Shown here in pieces: positions 1 to 7,300 of a stretch of DNA of 7,387 nt. A program made the position numbers and the translations under genes. The stretch is from Microcaldota archaeon. Lineage in GTDB: Archaea > Micrarchaeota > Micrarchaeia > Micrarchaeales > CABMGC01. The notes beneath the pieces are model-generated. The model made no database searches. It saw only the letters and a program-made list of their open reading frames with translations, and had not been told where the DNA came from. How positions within the stretch are numbered: the stretch's first letter is position 1; every line of letters begins with the position of its first letter. Location of the stretch: contig JAJYFQ010000032.1 of NCBI GenBank assembly GCA_021785375.1, forward strand, positions 1 through 7,387, read 5' to 3'.

Positions 1-325
1 CCATCTTGTCCTCCTTGTACGTCCTTCCGAGCGCCGCGAACGAGAGGGCGAGGAAGAGCACCCCCGCGATCTGGATCGCTATATCGGCGATTACCGGCAC
101 AGTGAACTGGTTGAGCACGGAGAGGGCCTCCGTCTGGGCCTGCTGCGTTATCAGCGTCTGGTTTATCGAGCTGTTGAGCATGCCGTTTGCTCCTGCGGCG
201 GTGGGATAGACTACAGCGAGCACATCTACGGTGATCAGGACCCCGATCGCAAGCATCACGACCATTCCGAGAAGCATCAGGAGCGAGCCATAGACTCCGA
301 GCCTAGGTCCGTTACTTAGGTCCAT
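1..325 (-). CDS. Partial two-TM membrane protein, function unknown (3' end outside window)
   Basis: Reading the minus strand from an ATG at 325-323, the frame stays open for 108 codons to the window edge, with no stop, so the gene is truncated by the window. The protein begins MDLSNGPRLGVYGSLLMLLG. Residues about 11-40 form a long hydrophobic helix and residues about 77-99 a second one. The segment between them (about 41-76) is polar and Ala/Gln/Ser/Thr-rich and holds two N-glycosylation sequons (N51-S-S, N55-Q-T). After TM2 comes a charged stretch, GRTYKEDKM. By the positive-inside rule both ends should be cytoplasmic and the loop outside. Support for a real gene: a TATA box 30-40 nt upstream, a GTGA element 6 nt before the ATG, and strongly biased, membrane-like amino acid content. 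I do not recognise the family. It is monocistronic on the visible side, separated from fen1 by 106 bp on the same strand. Confidence 0.75.
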   Translation of the reverse strand, partial: MDLSNGPRLGVYGSLLMLLGMVVMLAIGVLITVDVLAVVYPTAAGANGMLNSSINQTLITQQAQTEALSVLNQFTVPVIADIAIQIAGVLFLALSFAALGRTYKEDKM

Positions 326-332
326 CAAAATT

Positions 333-349
333 CACGATTAATTATCGTG
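333..349. promoter_or_regulatory. Interrupted palindrome at the predicted transcription start (candidate operator)
   Basis: Plus strand CACGATTAATTATCGTG. Seven of the eight base pairs around the central A are symmetric: the outer six-base arms CACGAT/ATCGTG are perfect and only one inner pair is mismatched. It lies immediately downstream of the TATA box at 356-365 and spans the predicted transcription start near 335. That is where many archaeal repressors block RNA polymerase. The binding protein is unknown. A short RNA hairpin is an alternative, but the arms would be only partly transcribed if initiation is near 335. Confidence 0.4.
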
Positions 350-355
350 GCACTT

Positions 356-365
356 ATTATAAAAA
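356..365 (-). promoter_or_regulatory. TATA box of the two-TM membrane protein gene
   Basis: The minus strand reads CAACC-TTTTTATAAT-AAGTG here, a good archaeal TATA element. Its centre is about 36 nt upstream of the ATG at 325. The usual 25-nt TATA-to-start distance places transcription initiation near 335, giving a leader of about 10 nt that begins at the GTGA motif (335-332). The T run could also help terminate fen1 transcripts arriving from upstream on the same strand. Confidence 0.55.
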
Positions 366-431
366 GGTTGGCATAACAAGGGTCAGTCCGAATGGGCAGT
401 GAGATCGTGGAGATCTGATATAGGCAATCGC

Positions 432-1490
432 CTAGAGCCAGCTCCCTATCCCTTTCTGGCCCCTGCCACTGCCCGCATCGGAGAGCTTGTCCGCATACTT
501 CCCTATTCGCTCCTCTGAGAATCCGTGCTCGCGGCACATGAACTCGATAAGTCCTGCCTTGTCGGGCTTCTTGCCGCTGACAAGTCTGTTGAATTCTGGT
601 GCTCCGATCTCCTCCGCTTCCGGCTTCTCGAAGAGCCTCTCCACTTCGACAGGGTCGGTGTCAAACTCCGCACCATACCTCCCCTTCACGTAACCAATGA
701 CATCATCGAGCGTCTTCGCGCCGCTCACGATCTTAAGCGCCGTCTTCGGACCAACCTTCTCGATCCCCGAGTTGAAGTCGGTTCCGACGAGCATGCCGAG
801 CCATATCAACTGCTTCTGGTTTATGCCGAGGTGCTCGAGCAGGTCTTTTAGGAAGATCCTTTCGAGTTTCACGTCCACAGTTATGTTCCTCTTCGGTATC
901 CTCCTCTTCCCGGTAAGGGTGAAGTTCCGTATCACCACGTCTGCGCCGAAGAGGAACGAGTCGTAGTCCTGGCTTGCGCTCGCATAGGCGAGGCCGCTCT
1001 TCACCATCTCCGCCGCTTGCGCCTCTCCCTCGCTAGGGGCCTGTATGTAAGGCACTCCCATCAGGTCGAGGAGCTGCTTTGCGCTCGCCACTATCTCCTT
1101 GTTTATCTTCGTGCTCGCAACGGCGTGCACCCTCGCCTCCTCGATCATGCCCTTCGCCTTCGCCTCCTCCCACTCCTTTGCCGCTGTGGCCCTCCTGCTC
1201 GCCCTCGCCTCGAGAGTCTTCTGTTTCAGGAGCGGCGGAATTCCGTCGAAGACGAAGACCGGATTGATCCTGTACCCTATCAGATTAGTGGTCCTGTAGA
1301 AGAGCCCTGAGAGATGGCTGGTAACGCGCCCTTTGGAATCCATGAGCGGCATGCCGTCCGGCTGCCTTATTATCGAGAGGAACTGATAGATAGTGTTGTA
1401 CGCGTCAACCGCTATCGTCTTTCCTGAAAGGTCCTCGAATGCGATCTCCTTCTTGACCTCAGAGACGAACTTGCCAAGATCTACGGCCAA
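432..1490 (-). CDS. fen: Flap endonuclease 1 (FEN-1, XPG/Rad2 family)
   Basis: This is a structure-specific 5' nuclease that removes 5' flaps during Okazaki-fragment maturation and long-patch base excision repair. I start it at TTG 1490, giving 352 residues, close to the usual 335-350 of archaeal FEN-1. The N-terminus is then MAVDLGKFV, matching the family's M-G-V-x-[IL]-G opening. The upstream in-frame GTG at 1496 lies inside the ribosome binding site. All seven metal ligands are present (numbered from TTG): D29 (VDAYN), D82 (VFDG), E154 and E156 (SEGEAQ), D175 and D177 (QDYD), D238 (GTDF). The basic helical-arch region is about 86-125, and the H3TH segment with GIEKVGPKTA is about 242-251. 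The C-terminus QKGIGSWL (345-352) fits the PCNA-interacting box QxxIxx(aromatic)(L/F). It is second in an operon after mbf1, 9 nt apart. The only oddity is Ala at position 2 where Gly is usual. Confidence 0.96.
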   Translation of the reverse strand: MAVDLGKFVSEVKKEIAFEDLSGKTIAVDAYNTIYQFLSIIRQPDGMPLMDSKGRVTSHLSGLFYRTTNLIGYRINPVFVFDGIPPLLKQKTLEARASRRATAAKEWEEAKAKGMIEEARVHAVASTKINKEIVASAKQLLDLMGVPYIQAPSEGEAQAAEMVKSGLAYASASQDYDSFLFGADVVIRNFTLTGKRRIPKRNITVDVKLERIFLKDLLEHLGINQKQLIWLGMLVGTDFNSGIEKVGPKTALKIVSGAKTLDDVIGYVKGRYGAEFDTDPVEVERLFEKPEAEEIGAPEFNRLVSGKKPDKAGLIEFMCREHGFSEERIGKYADKLSDAGSGRGQKGIGSWL

Positions 1491-1495
1491 ACGCA

Positions 1496-1501
1496 CACCT
1501 C
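1496..1501 (-). promoter_or_regulatory. Shine-Dalgarno of fen1, overlapping the mbf1 stop codon
   Basis: The minus strand reads TGA-GGTG-TGCGT-TTG. GAGGTG (1501-1496) shares its G and A with the mbf1 TGA stop (1502-1500) and is followed by a 5-nt spacer and TTG at 1490. This decides the fen1 start: the alternative GTG at 1496 begins with the last base of the motif, so it cannot use it. The overlap suggests that ribosomes ending mbf1 translation feed initiation of fen1. Confidence 0.7.
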
Positions 1502-1958
1502 ACTTCCTATCCTTCTTCATTACCGCGGCATCGCCAAGCGTAACCGGCCGGTCCCCTCCGTTCCTCTGGCCGCCGCCACCAGCGACACCCTGCTCGGTGA
1601 GCCGTATTCCAAGCTCCTTCTCGAGCTTCTTCCTCAGCGTCTCGGGAGGGAGCATCTCTCCCCTCTCTACCCTGGTGAGCGTGCTCTCCTTCTCGCTTAT
1701 CTTTTCGGCGAGCACCTTCGCGGAAAGCCCCATGTTCTCCCTGGCGCTCCTTATCCTTCTCCCATAATCCGCCACTATCTCCGGCTCCTCTTCCCTCGCC
1801 TGTTTCTGGTACTGCCCTGCTCTCTCCTGCCTCTCCTCGATTATCCTGACTGGCTTCTTCCCTCTCGCGCAGCTTGCGCAGAGGTTCATCATAGCACCCT
1901 CAATCCCAACAACATAGACCGTGCCGGTTGGCCTTCCACAGATGTCGCAATCGTTCAT
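1500..1958 (-). CDS. Multiprotein bridging factor 1 (MBF1), zinc ribbon plus HTH
   Basis: MBF1 is a small cytoplasmic/nucleoid protein that in eukaryotes links regulators to TBP; in archaea it is conserved, but its exact role is less certain. From ATG 1958 it has 152 residues, typical of the archaeal form. An N-terminal zinc ribbon has the pairs C4-xx-C7 and C27-xx-C30. A charged Glu/Gln/Arg linker follows (about 35-62), then a Cro/C1-type HTH (about 64-121, including YGRRIRSARENMGLSAKVLA and a VERGE recognition-helix region). Next is a Gly-rich stretch (about 126-136) and a short C-terminal tail with TLGD, as in archaeal relatives. The in-frame GTG at 1967 lies inside the ribosome binding site, so I reject it as the start. 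It is first gene of an operon with fen1 and is divergent from the site-2 protease gene. Confidence 0.93.
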   Translation of the reverse strand: MNDCDICGRPTGTVYVVGIEGAMMNLCASCARGKKPVRIIEERQERAGQYQKQAREEEPEIVADYGRRIRSARENMGLSAKVLAEKISEKESTLTRVERGEMLPPETLRKKLEKELGIRLTEQGVAGGGGQRNGGDRPVTLGDAAVMKKDRK

Positions 1959-1964
1959 GACCTC

Positions 1965-1970
1965 CACCTC
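1965..1970 (-). promoter_or_regulatory. Shine-Dalgarno of mbf1
   Basis: The minus strand reads GAGGTG-GAGGTC-ATG. GAGGTG at 1970-1965 sits 6 nt before the ATG at 1958, the same motif and nearly the same spacing as at fen1. A second GGAGGT copy directly abuts the start and is too close to serve. The in-frame GTG at 1967 is part of the motif, which favours ATG 1958 as start. Confidence 0.65.
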
Positions 1971-1990
1971 GACCCGAAGTTACCGTACCA

Positions 1991-1998
1991 TTTATTAG
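1991..1998 (+). promoter_or_regulatory. Probable TATA box of the site-2 protease gene
   Basis: TTTATTAG is about 36 nt upstream of the ATG at 2030, predicting initiation near 2019-2021 and a leader of about 10 nt. No Shine-Dalgarno motif precedes the ATG (TGTAGTATC), consistent with a very short leader. The other AT-rich run, ATAATAATAAAA at 2005-2016, is too close to the ATG to be the box for this gene unless initiation is downstream of the ATG. Confidence 0.4.
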
Positions 1999-2004
1999 TG
2001 TATC

Positions 2005-2017
2005 ATAATAATAAAAG
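2005..2017 (-). promoter_or_regulatory. TATA box of the mbf1-fen1 operon
   Basis: The minus strand reads ACACTTTTATTATTATG here; the core TTTTATTAT is at 2016-2008. A start site about 25 nt downstream (near 1987) gives a leader of about 29 nt, long enough to include the GAGGTG at 1970-1965. This agrees with a leadered, Shine-Dalgarno-driven gene. Confidence 0.5.
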
Positions 2018-2029
2018 TGTTGTAGTATC

Positions 2030-3535
2030 ATGGCAAGGTCTACTTCTAAGAAGGGTGTATCGAAGAGTTTTCCGCTTCCGAAGAGAGCGAGAGCCCCGCT
2101 CGCACTGGTGACCTCGGCACTCTGCCTGCTCTCGCTGGTCTATATCATATCATATGCTCCTCAGATTGGCATCCTGTCGAAGCTCGCCATAGGTGTCATC
2201 TCGCTTCTTGTGGCCGGCCTTCTGATCACGCGCATTCTGGGCATTCTGGGAACCGGAGGGCTGTACATACTTAAGACGAGCAGGGGACTTGACTTCATCG
2301 ATCATCTGTCAAAGAGGTACGCACGGTTCTGGACTGCCATGGTCGATTGGGGGCTCGTCCTAAGTTTTGGCGTGCTGACATACCTGTTCTTCAAGAAGCA
2401 CGTTAGCAGGAAGATGCTTGTCCTGGGGATAATCTCCATACTTGTCATGCAGGTCTTCATCCTTCCATACATCATTCTTGCGCTAAACCTCATAAGCACC
2501 CCGCAGTTCTCAATACAGCAGAGCAGCTCCTACGTGCCGTCCTCTTCTTTTGCACAATACCTCCAGTATGCCTTTTACGCGGCCTCGCTGGTTGGGGGGT
2601 TCTCGCTCTACATACTGTCCGAACTGGTCTACGTTGCGGCAATAATAGTCCACGGAATCGCGGCGTTCATAATCGCAGCCCTGTCGCCACACGTGACTGT
2701 GGCCCAGGCAGCTGGCAACCTTCCTCCGCCTGCCGGCGTCCCCGTAGCGGTCGTTCCGTTCCTCGAACCAAGCATAGCCATACCGTTGATACTGTCACTG
2801 ATACTTCTTGTCACGCTGCACGAGATATCCCACGGCGTAATAGCCAGGCAGTACGGAATAAGGCTGAAGTCAATAGGGACGTTCATATTCGGGATAATTC
2901 CCGGAGGCGCGTTCGTGGAGCCTGATGAGAAGAGCATAAACAAGCTTCCACGCGAGAAGCAGGACAAGATCTCGATAGCCGGGGTCTCCTTCAATTACCT
3001 GCTTACTCTGGTCTTCTTCGCGCTCATGGTATTCACATACTACTTCGTGCTGCCTGGCCTGACCGCGACACGGGTCTATGTCGAGGCCACCGTTCTCGGT
3101 TCCCCCGCATACAATACGATTCCCGCGGGAACAATAATACTCAGCTGGAACAACCACACGATCCACAACCTCACGGACCTGCAGGCGGCAGGGGCAATGG
3201 ATAAACCCTACTCTCCTGTCAATATAGTCACGCCGAACACGACATACTCGGTACTTGCCGACGCATCGGGAAAGATCGGGGTCTATCTTGGGCTAAAGAC
3301 AGTTCCAATAACCAACAGCGTACTCGGCGCGGCAGCAGACTTCCTCTACATCTTCTTTGCGCTCTCATTCATGTTGAACTTCTACGTCGCGATATTCAAC
3401 ATCCTGCCGCTTCCCCTGTTCGACGGATGGAGGATATACAAGCTGAGGATATCTGAGAAGAAGCTGCGGCTGATAACCATTCTTGCGCTGATCGTCTTCG
3501 TGCTCCTCTTCGTTCCGTGGATCTGGAGCCTCTAA
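2030..3535 (+). CDS. Site-2 protease family intramembrane zinc metalloprotease (peptidase M50)
   Basis: This 501-residue polytopic membrane protein cleaves transmembrane substrates inside the bilayer. The zinc site HEISH is at H264-E265-xx-H268, at the end of a hydrophobic helix (about 248-263). The third ligand is in NILPLPLFDG (N457 to G466), D465, equivalent to the family's second motif. FVEPDE (295-300) is typical of archaeal members. A PDZ-like domain (about 345-425) lies between the two halves of the active site, with SPA, the strand GTIILSWNNHTI and DL. The core is preceded by about 240 residues with roughly five or six hydrophobic helices (about 22-43, 47-71, 101-121, 129-153, 178-220), far longer than a minimal six-TM archaeal S2P. 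Two further helices are at about 430-455 and 480-500. Three N-x-T sequons (N375, N380, N403) fall in the PDZ region. The substrate is unknown. It is divergent from mbf1 and convergent with purQ. Confidence 0.92.
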   Translation: MARSTSKKGVSKSFPLPKRARAPLALVTSALCLLSLVYIISYAPQIGILSKLAIGVISLLVAGLLITRILGILGTGGLYILKTSRGLDFIDHLSKRYARFWTAMVDWGLVLSFGVLTYLFFKKHVSRKMLVLGIISILVMQVFILPYIILALNLISTPQFSIQQSSSYVPSSSFAQYLQYAFYAASLVGGFSLYILSELVYVAAIIVHGIAAFIIAALSPHVTVAQAAGNLPPPAGVPVAVVPFLEPSIAIPLILSLILLVTLHEISHGVIARQYGIRLKSIGTFIFGIIPGGAFVEPDEKSINKLPREKQDKISIAGVSFNYLLTLVFFALMVFTYYFVLPGLTATRVYVEATVLGSPAYNTIPAGTIILSWNNHTIHNLTDLQAAGAMDKPYSPVNIVTPNTTYSVLADASGKIGVYLGLKTVPITNSVLGAAADFLYIFFALSFMLNFYVAIFNILPLPLFDGWRIYKLRISEKKLRLITILALIVFVLLFVPWIWSL

Positions 3536-3552
3536 AGGTCCGATGCTTTCAA
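3536..3552. other. 17-bp convergent intergenic gap
   Basis: The TAA of the plus-strand protease ends at 3535 and the TAA of minus-strand purQ ends at 3553. The gap holds no run of five or more T on either strand and no hairpin. Transcripts from both sides therefore probably extend into the opposing gene before terminating. Confidence 0.6.
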
Positions 3553-4350
3553 TTAGAGATTCTCTGCAACATAAGTGACCGCATTTCTTGAAAAGACTAT
3601 TCCTGCCCCCTCTTCAGGAAGCTTGCCTTCGATCTTCATCTCCGGCCAGTTGGGATGATTGAACGGGGACCAGTAGACCTCCCTATGCGGCATCATGCCG
3701 AATACCCTTCCAGAAGGGTCCGCTATGCCTGCAATGCCATCTGCAGACCCGTTTGGGTTGGATGGGTGCTCCATTGTCGGCCTTCCCTGTCCGTCAGCAT
3801 AAAACAGCACGTCCTGATTGCCCCTTCTAAGGCTCGCCAAGGTCTCCTCGCTTGCAGTGAATTTCCCCTCCCCGTGCCTTACGGGCAGGTAGATTCTATC
3901 GATTCCCCGTGTCCAGACGCAATTGGAGTTCTTGTTTGCAACAAGATGCACCCATCTGTCTTCGAATCTCCCGGAATCATTTCCTGCTAGGGTGGCTGTC
4001 TGCTTGGTGTAATCCCCGTCTATCGCCGGGAGAATGCCGGATTTTACTATCGCTTGGAAGCCATTGCATATGCCTATTATCAGCTTTCCGTTCTGTATGA
4101 ACTTAATTATCTCAGGCCGCAGCCGGTTCCTTACTCTATTTGCCTGTATTATTCCTGCAGCAACATGATCCCCATCTATGAATCCACCCACGAAGTCGAT
4201 TATATGGTATCCTCCTATTCGGGCCGGATCACGCATGAGCTCCTCGATGTGTATCTCATCCACTCTTGCCCCTACCTGCCTGTAGACGTATGTCGTTTCC
4301 TCATTCGAATTGAGGCCGTTTCCTATCGGTACCAATACTCTGGCTCTCAT
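3553..4350 (-). CDS. purQ: Phosphoribosylformylglycinamidine synthase, glutaminase subunit PurQ
   Basis: This class I glutamine amidotransferase supplies ammonia to PurL for FGAR to FGAM conversion, step four of de novo purine synthesis. The protein has 265 residues from ATG 4350. The catalytic triad is visible: Cys95 in the nucleophile elbow GICNGFQ, and His222 and Glu224 in GMMPHRE. The oxyanion-side loop is VGGFIDGDHVAAG (54-66), and NPNGS (198-202) is the usual PurQ signature. At about 265 residues it is longer than the roughly 225-residue archaeal/Bacillus PurQ and resembles the glutaminase domain fused to large PurL proteins and the separate long PurQ of some bacteria. Its start overlaps the purL stop: TGA (4352-4350) shares its last base with the ATG. 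An in-frame GTG at 4353 is an alternative start adding one residue. A GTGAT motif (4360-4356) is the likely ribosome binding site. It ends 17 bp from the convergent protease stop. Confidence 0.95.
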   Translation of the reverse strand: MRARVLVPIGNGLNSNEETTYVYRQVGARVDEIHIEELMRDPARIGGYHIIDFVGGFIDGDHVAAGIIQANRVRNRLRPEIIKFIQNGKLIIGICNGFQAIVKSGILPAIDGDYTKQTATLAGNDSGRFEDRWVHLVANKNSNCVWTRGIDRIYLPVRHGEGKFTASEETLASLRRGNQDVLFYADGQGRPTMEHPSNPNGSADGIAGIADPSGRVFGMMPHREVYWSPFNHPNWPEMKIEGKLPEEGAGIVFSRNAVTYVAENL

Positions 4351-7300
4351 CACATATCACGCATCGCACTCTTCCACTCTGACTTTAGTGTGGTAAGGTC
4401 AATATCCACTATTGCATCTCCTCCGAGGCCCCTGATTGTTATCGATGCATCTTCGGTAACACGGCCCACTCTTCCAAATGCCAACCCGCTCACGACCTCT
4501 TCAAACTGGGCAGCTTTTTCAGGCGGCACTGTCACTATGAACCTGCTATTTGATTCGGAGAAGAGAAGTGTATCGTCCCTCTCCGCTTCCCTGGCCGGCA
4601 CACTGCTTAGATCAATATCGACGCCCAGATTTCCTGCAAACGCAGACTGTACAATGCCTATTCCGAGTCCGCCTATGGTGGGCGTATGTGCGGAATGCAC
4701 CAGTCCGGCTTCTGTTGCATGGCTCACTGCCTTGTATATGTCTCTTGCAGTTTCAGTATCCACCTTTGGAACCTTATTGCCCAAGTATGCTTCTCCTCTC
4801 TCCTGCTCGCCCCTGTAGGCATAGTACTCGGAGCCCCCCAGCTCATTCTTTGTCTCTCCTATGACATACACTATGTCTCCTGCCCTCTTGAGTCCTAGCG
4901 TCACTGTCTTGCTTACGTCATCGATCTTGGCCGCTGCGGAGAAGAGAAGTGTTGGAGGCACAGAGACCGTGCTCTCAACCTCCTTTCCATCCACATTGAT
5001 CTTTCCCTTCCACACGTTCTTCATGCTGTCCTTACCTGACACGAGCGGCACCCCGTACGCAGTCGTAACATCGGCAAGGGCCTGGTTCGCCCGCACAAGC
5101 TGTCCCAGTTTGGCCTCCGCATCTTCTCCTTGAAGTGACGAGAGGTTCCAACAGAAATTATCGAGTGCTGCAAAAGGGTGCGCGGTGTCAGGCAGCTTTC
5201 CTCCTGCGGCAATGACTCTCCTCACTGCTTCATCTACTACGGAGGCTGCCATGTGGTAAGTGTCTATGTCAGAATAGCGCGGGTTTATCCCCATTGCAGT
5301 TATGAGTCCCTCCCTGCTCCCGTGTTCCACGAATGAGACCGTTGCATCCGCTGGGGTATCCTGCTCCCTTCCAACCAACGGTTTTATCACGCTCAGTCCT
5401 TTTACTTCGTGGTCATACTGCCTGATCTTACTCTCCTTTGATGAGACGTTGAGCCTTGTGAGAAGATCAACCAGTGTCATATTCATGTTAGCTGGTTGTT
5501 CGAATTGCGGCTCCTCCTCGCTGGCAGGGGACCATTTTGCATTGAGCCTCATTTGCGGCAGCCCTTCATGTAAAAAGTCCATATCAAGATGCACTACGAC
5601 TTCTCCTCCATATGTGGCGGTGAATTTTCCGCTTGAGGCGAAGCTACCCAAGGCGGTTGCTTCAACGCCCATCTCTTTTGCCAGCTTCATGAATTCGCTA
5701 ATCATCTTAGGATCCACTGCAATGCTCATTCGTTCCTGGGATTCAGAAACGAGTATCTCCCACGGGTTGAGCCCCTGGTACTTCAGCGGCGCCTTCTTAA
5801 GGTCGAACGTGCAGCCGTTGCTCTCTCGCGCCATCTCTCCTATTGACGATGCAAGCCCTCCTGCGCCATTGTCGGTTATTCCGCGATACAGCCCGCGATT
5901 CCTCGCCTCGATCAGAAAGTCGGTCATCTTTCTCTGCGTTATCGGATCTCCTATCTGCACTGCCTGCACCGGGGAGTCCTTGCTGAGCTCGACAGAAGAG
6001 AACGTTGCACCATGTATGCCGTCCTTCCCTATCCTTCCACCTAACATCACCACAACGTCACCCGGATTCACGCTCTTCTTCTCTGAAGGATCCCCGTTTA
6101 TGCTTGCCGGCAGCGTACCAAAAGTGCCACAAAAGACGAGAGGCCTGAACATGAACCGGTCGTCGAATATCTCCCTCCCCATTATCAAGGGGATTCCGCT
6201 CTGGTTTCCTCCTTCTATGACTCCAAGGTGCACGCCGTCCCTTATCCTTCTTGGATGCAGGAGCCGTTCCGGCAGATTTGCCGTGTAGAATGGATTTCCA
6301 AGGCAGTATGTGAATACATGGAGAATCGGTTTGGCCCCCTTGCCTGCCCCCAGGATGTCCCTGTCGACGCCAACTATTCCTGTCATCGCTCCTCCATACG
6401 GGTCGAGTGCCGATGGGCTGTTGTGCGTCTCTATCTTTAATGCTACGAGTATCCTGCCGTTAAACTTTATGATTCCGGCATTGTCATGGAATGCCGATAC
6501 TACCCATCCGTATCCGTATGCAAGCCTCATGCTGGGTCCCTTTATGTACGTATTATAGAGGCTGTCTATGGTTGTTGCGGTACCGGTTGTCTCATCGATA
6601 TAATTTATCTCCGCGTTCATTATCTTGTGCTTGCAGTGCTCCGATTGGGTCTGCGCAAAGAGTTCAAGTTCAAGATCCGTAGGCGTGCTCCAGAATCTCG
6701 GATCCATTCCGGCAGCCTTTCTTTCCGCAACAGTCTCGGGTCTCTTGAAATAGTCCCTGAAGATGGAGAGTTCCCCTGCCGTTAGTGCAAGAGTCCTGGC
6801 TCTGCTCAGTTCGTCCAAACCGTCGGCGTTCATATCAAGATTGCAGGCTTCGACAGTTATGCCTGCACTCCCGCTCACTATGGGGAGCTGAAAACTTGTG
6901 CCTGATAGCTCCTTGCCATCCAAAACGGTTACGTTTTCTATCACCTGGTTTGCCAACAGGCCGGTACCAACGCGCCTCAGCTCCTCTTTTGTCATCCCCG
7001 GGCCGCTTAACAAGTACTGTACGGATGTGAATACTCCCTCTCCTGTCCCGAGCGTTCTACCAAGCATCTCGGGAATTGCTATCCGTGCCACTGTGTTTCC
7101 AACATTGTCAGTGACTCCCGGTTTGAATCCCACCTCTATTGCGTAGTCAAATCTTGTGCCGTTGGAAAGTTGCTGAGTTATTGGGTCCACGAACAGGTCT
7201 CTTACCAGTATCTCGTGCTCTTCCTGGGTCAAAGCCGCATTTATGGTGTACACTTTCGCCTTCTTTACCAGATCTGGGGCCACTCCAAGACTGCGCATGT

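Noticed and set aside
402..416. AGATC-GTGGA-GATCT inverted repeat just after fen1 as a terminator hairpin
   Set aside because: The stem is only 5 bp and the nearest T run (365-361) is about 40 nt further on; archaeal termination does not need a hairpin.
325..537. A minus-strand open frame covering the fen1 3' end and the intergenic gap
   Set aside because: Overlaps fen1 in another frame and ends at the start of the better-supported membrane protein gene; composition is not protein-like.
3555..3565. AGAGATTCTCT palindrome at the purQ stop codon
   Set aside because: Perfect but only 11 bp, with one central base, mostly inside the coding end; too small to form a hairpin and likely to occur by chance.
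4054..4818. A 254-residue plus-strand open frame across the purQ/purL junction
   Set aside because: Antisense to two well-supported enzymes, with low-information Ser/Tyr-rich composition and no promoter or ribosome binding site.
5302..6288. A 328-residue open frame on the plus strand opposite purL
   Set aside because: It lies wholly antisense to PurL motifs that are unmistakable (SEHCKHK to SGKDS region), is Ser/Pro/Leu-rich as expected of a shadow frame, and shows no domain.
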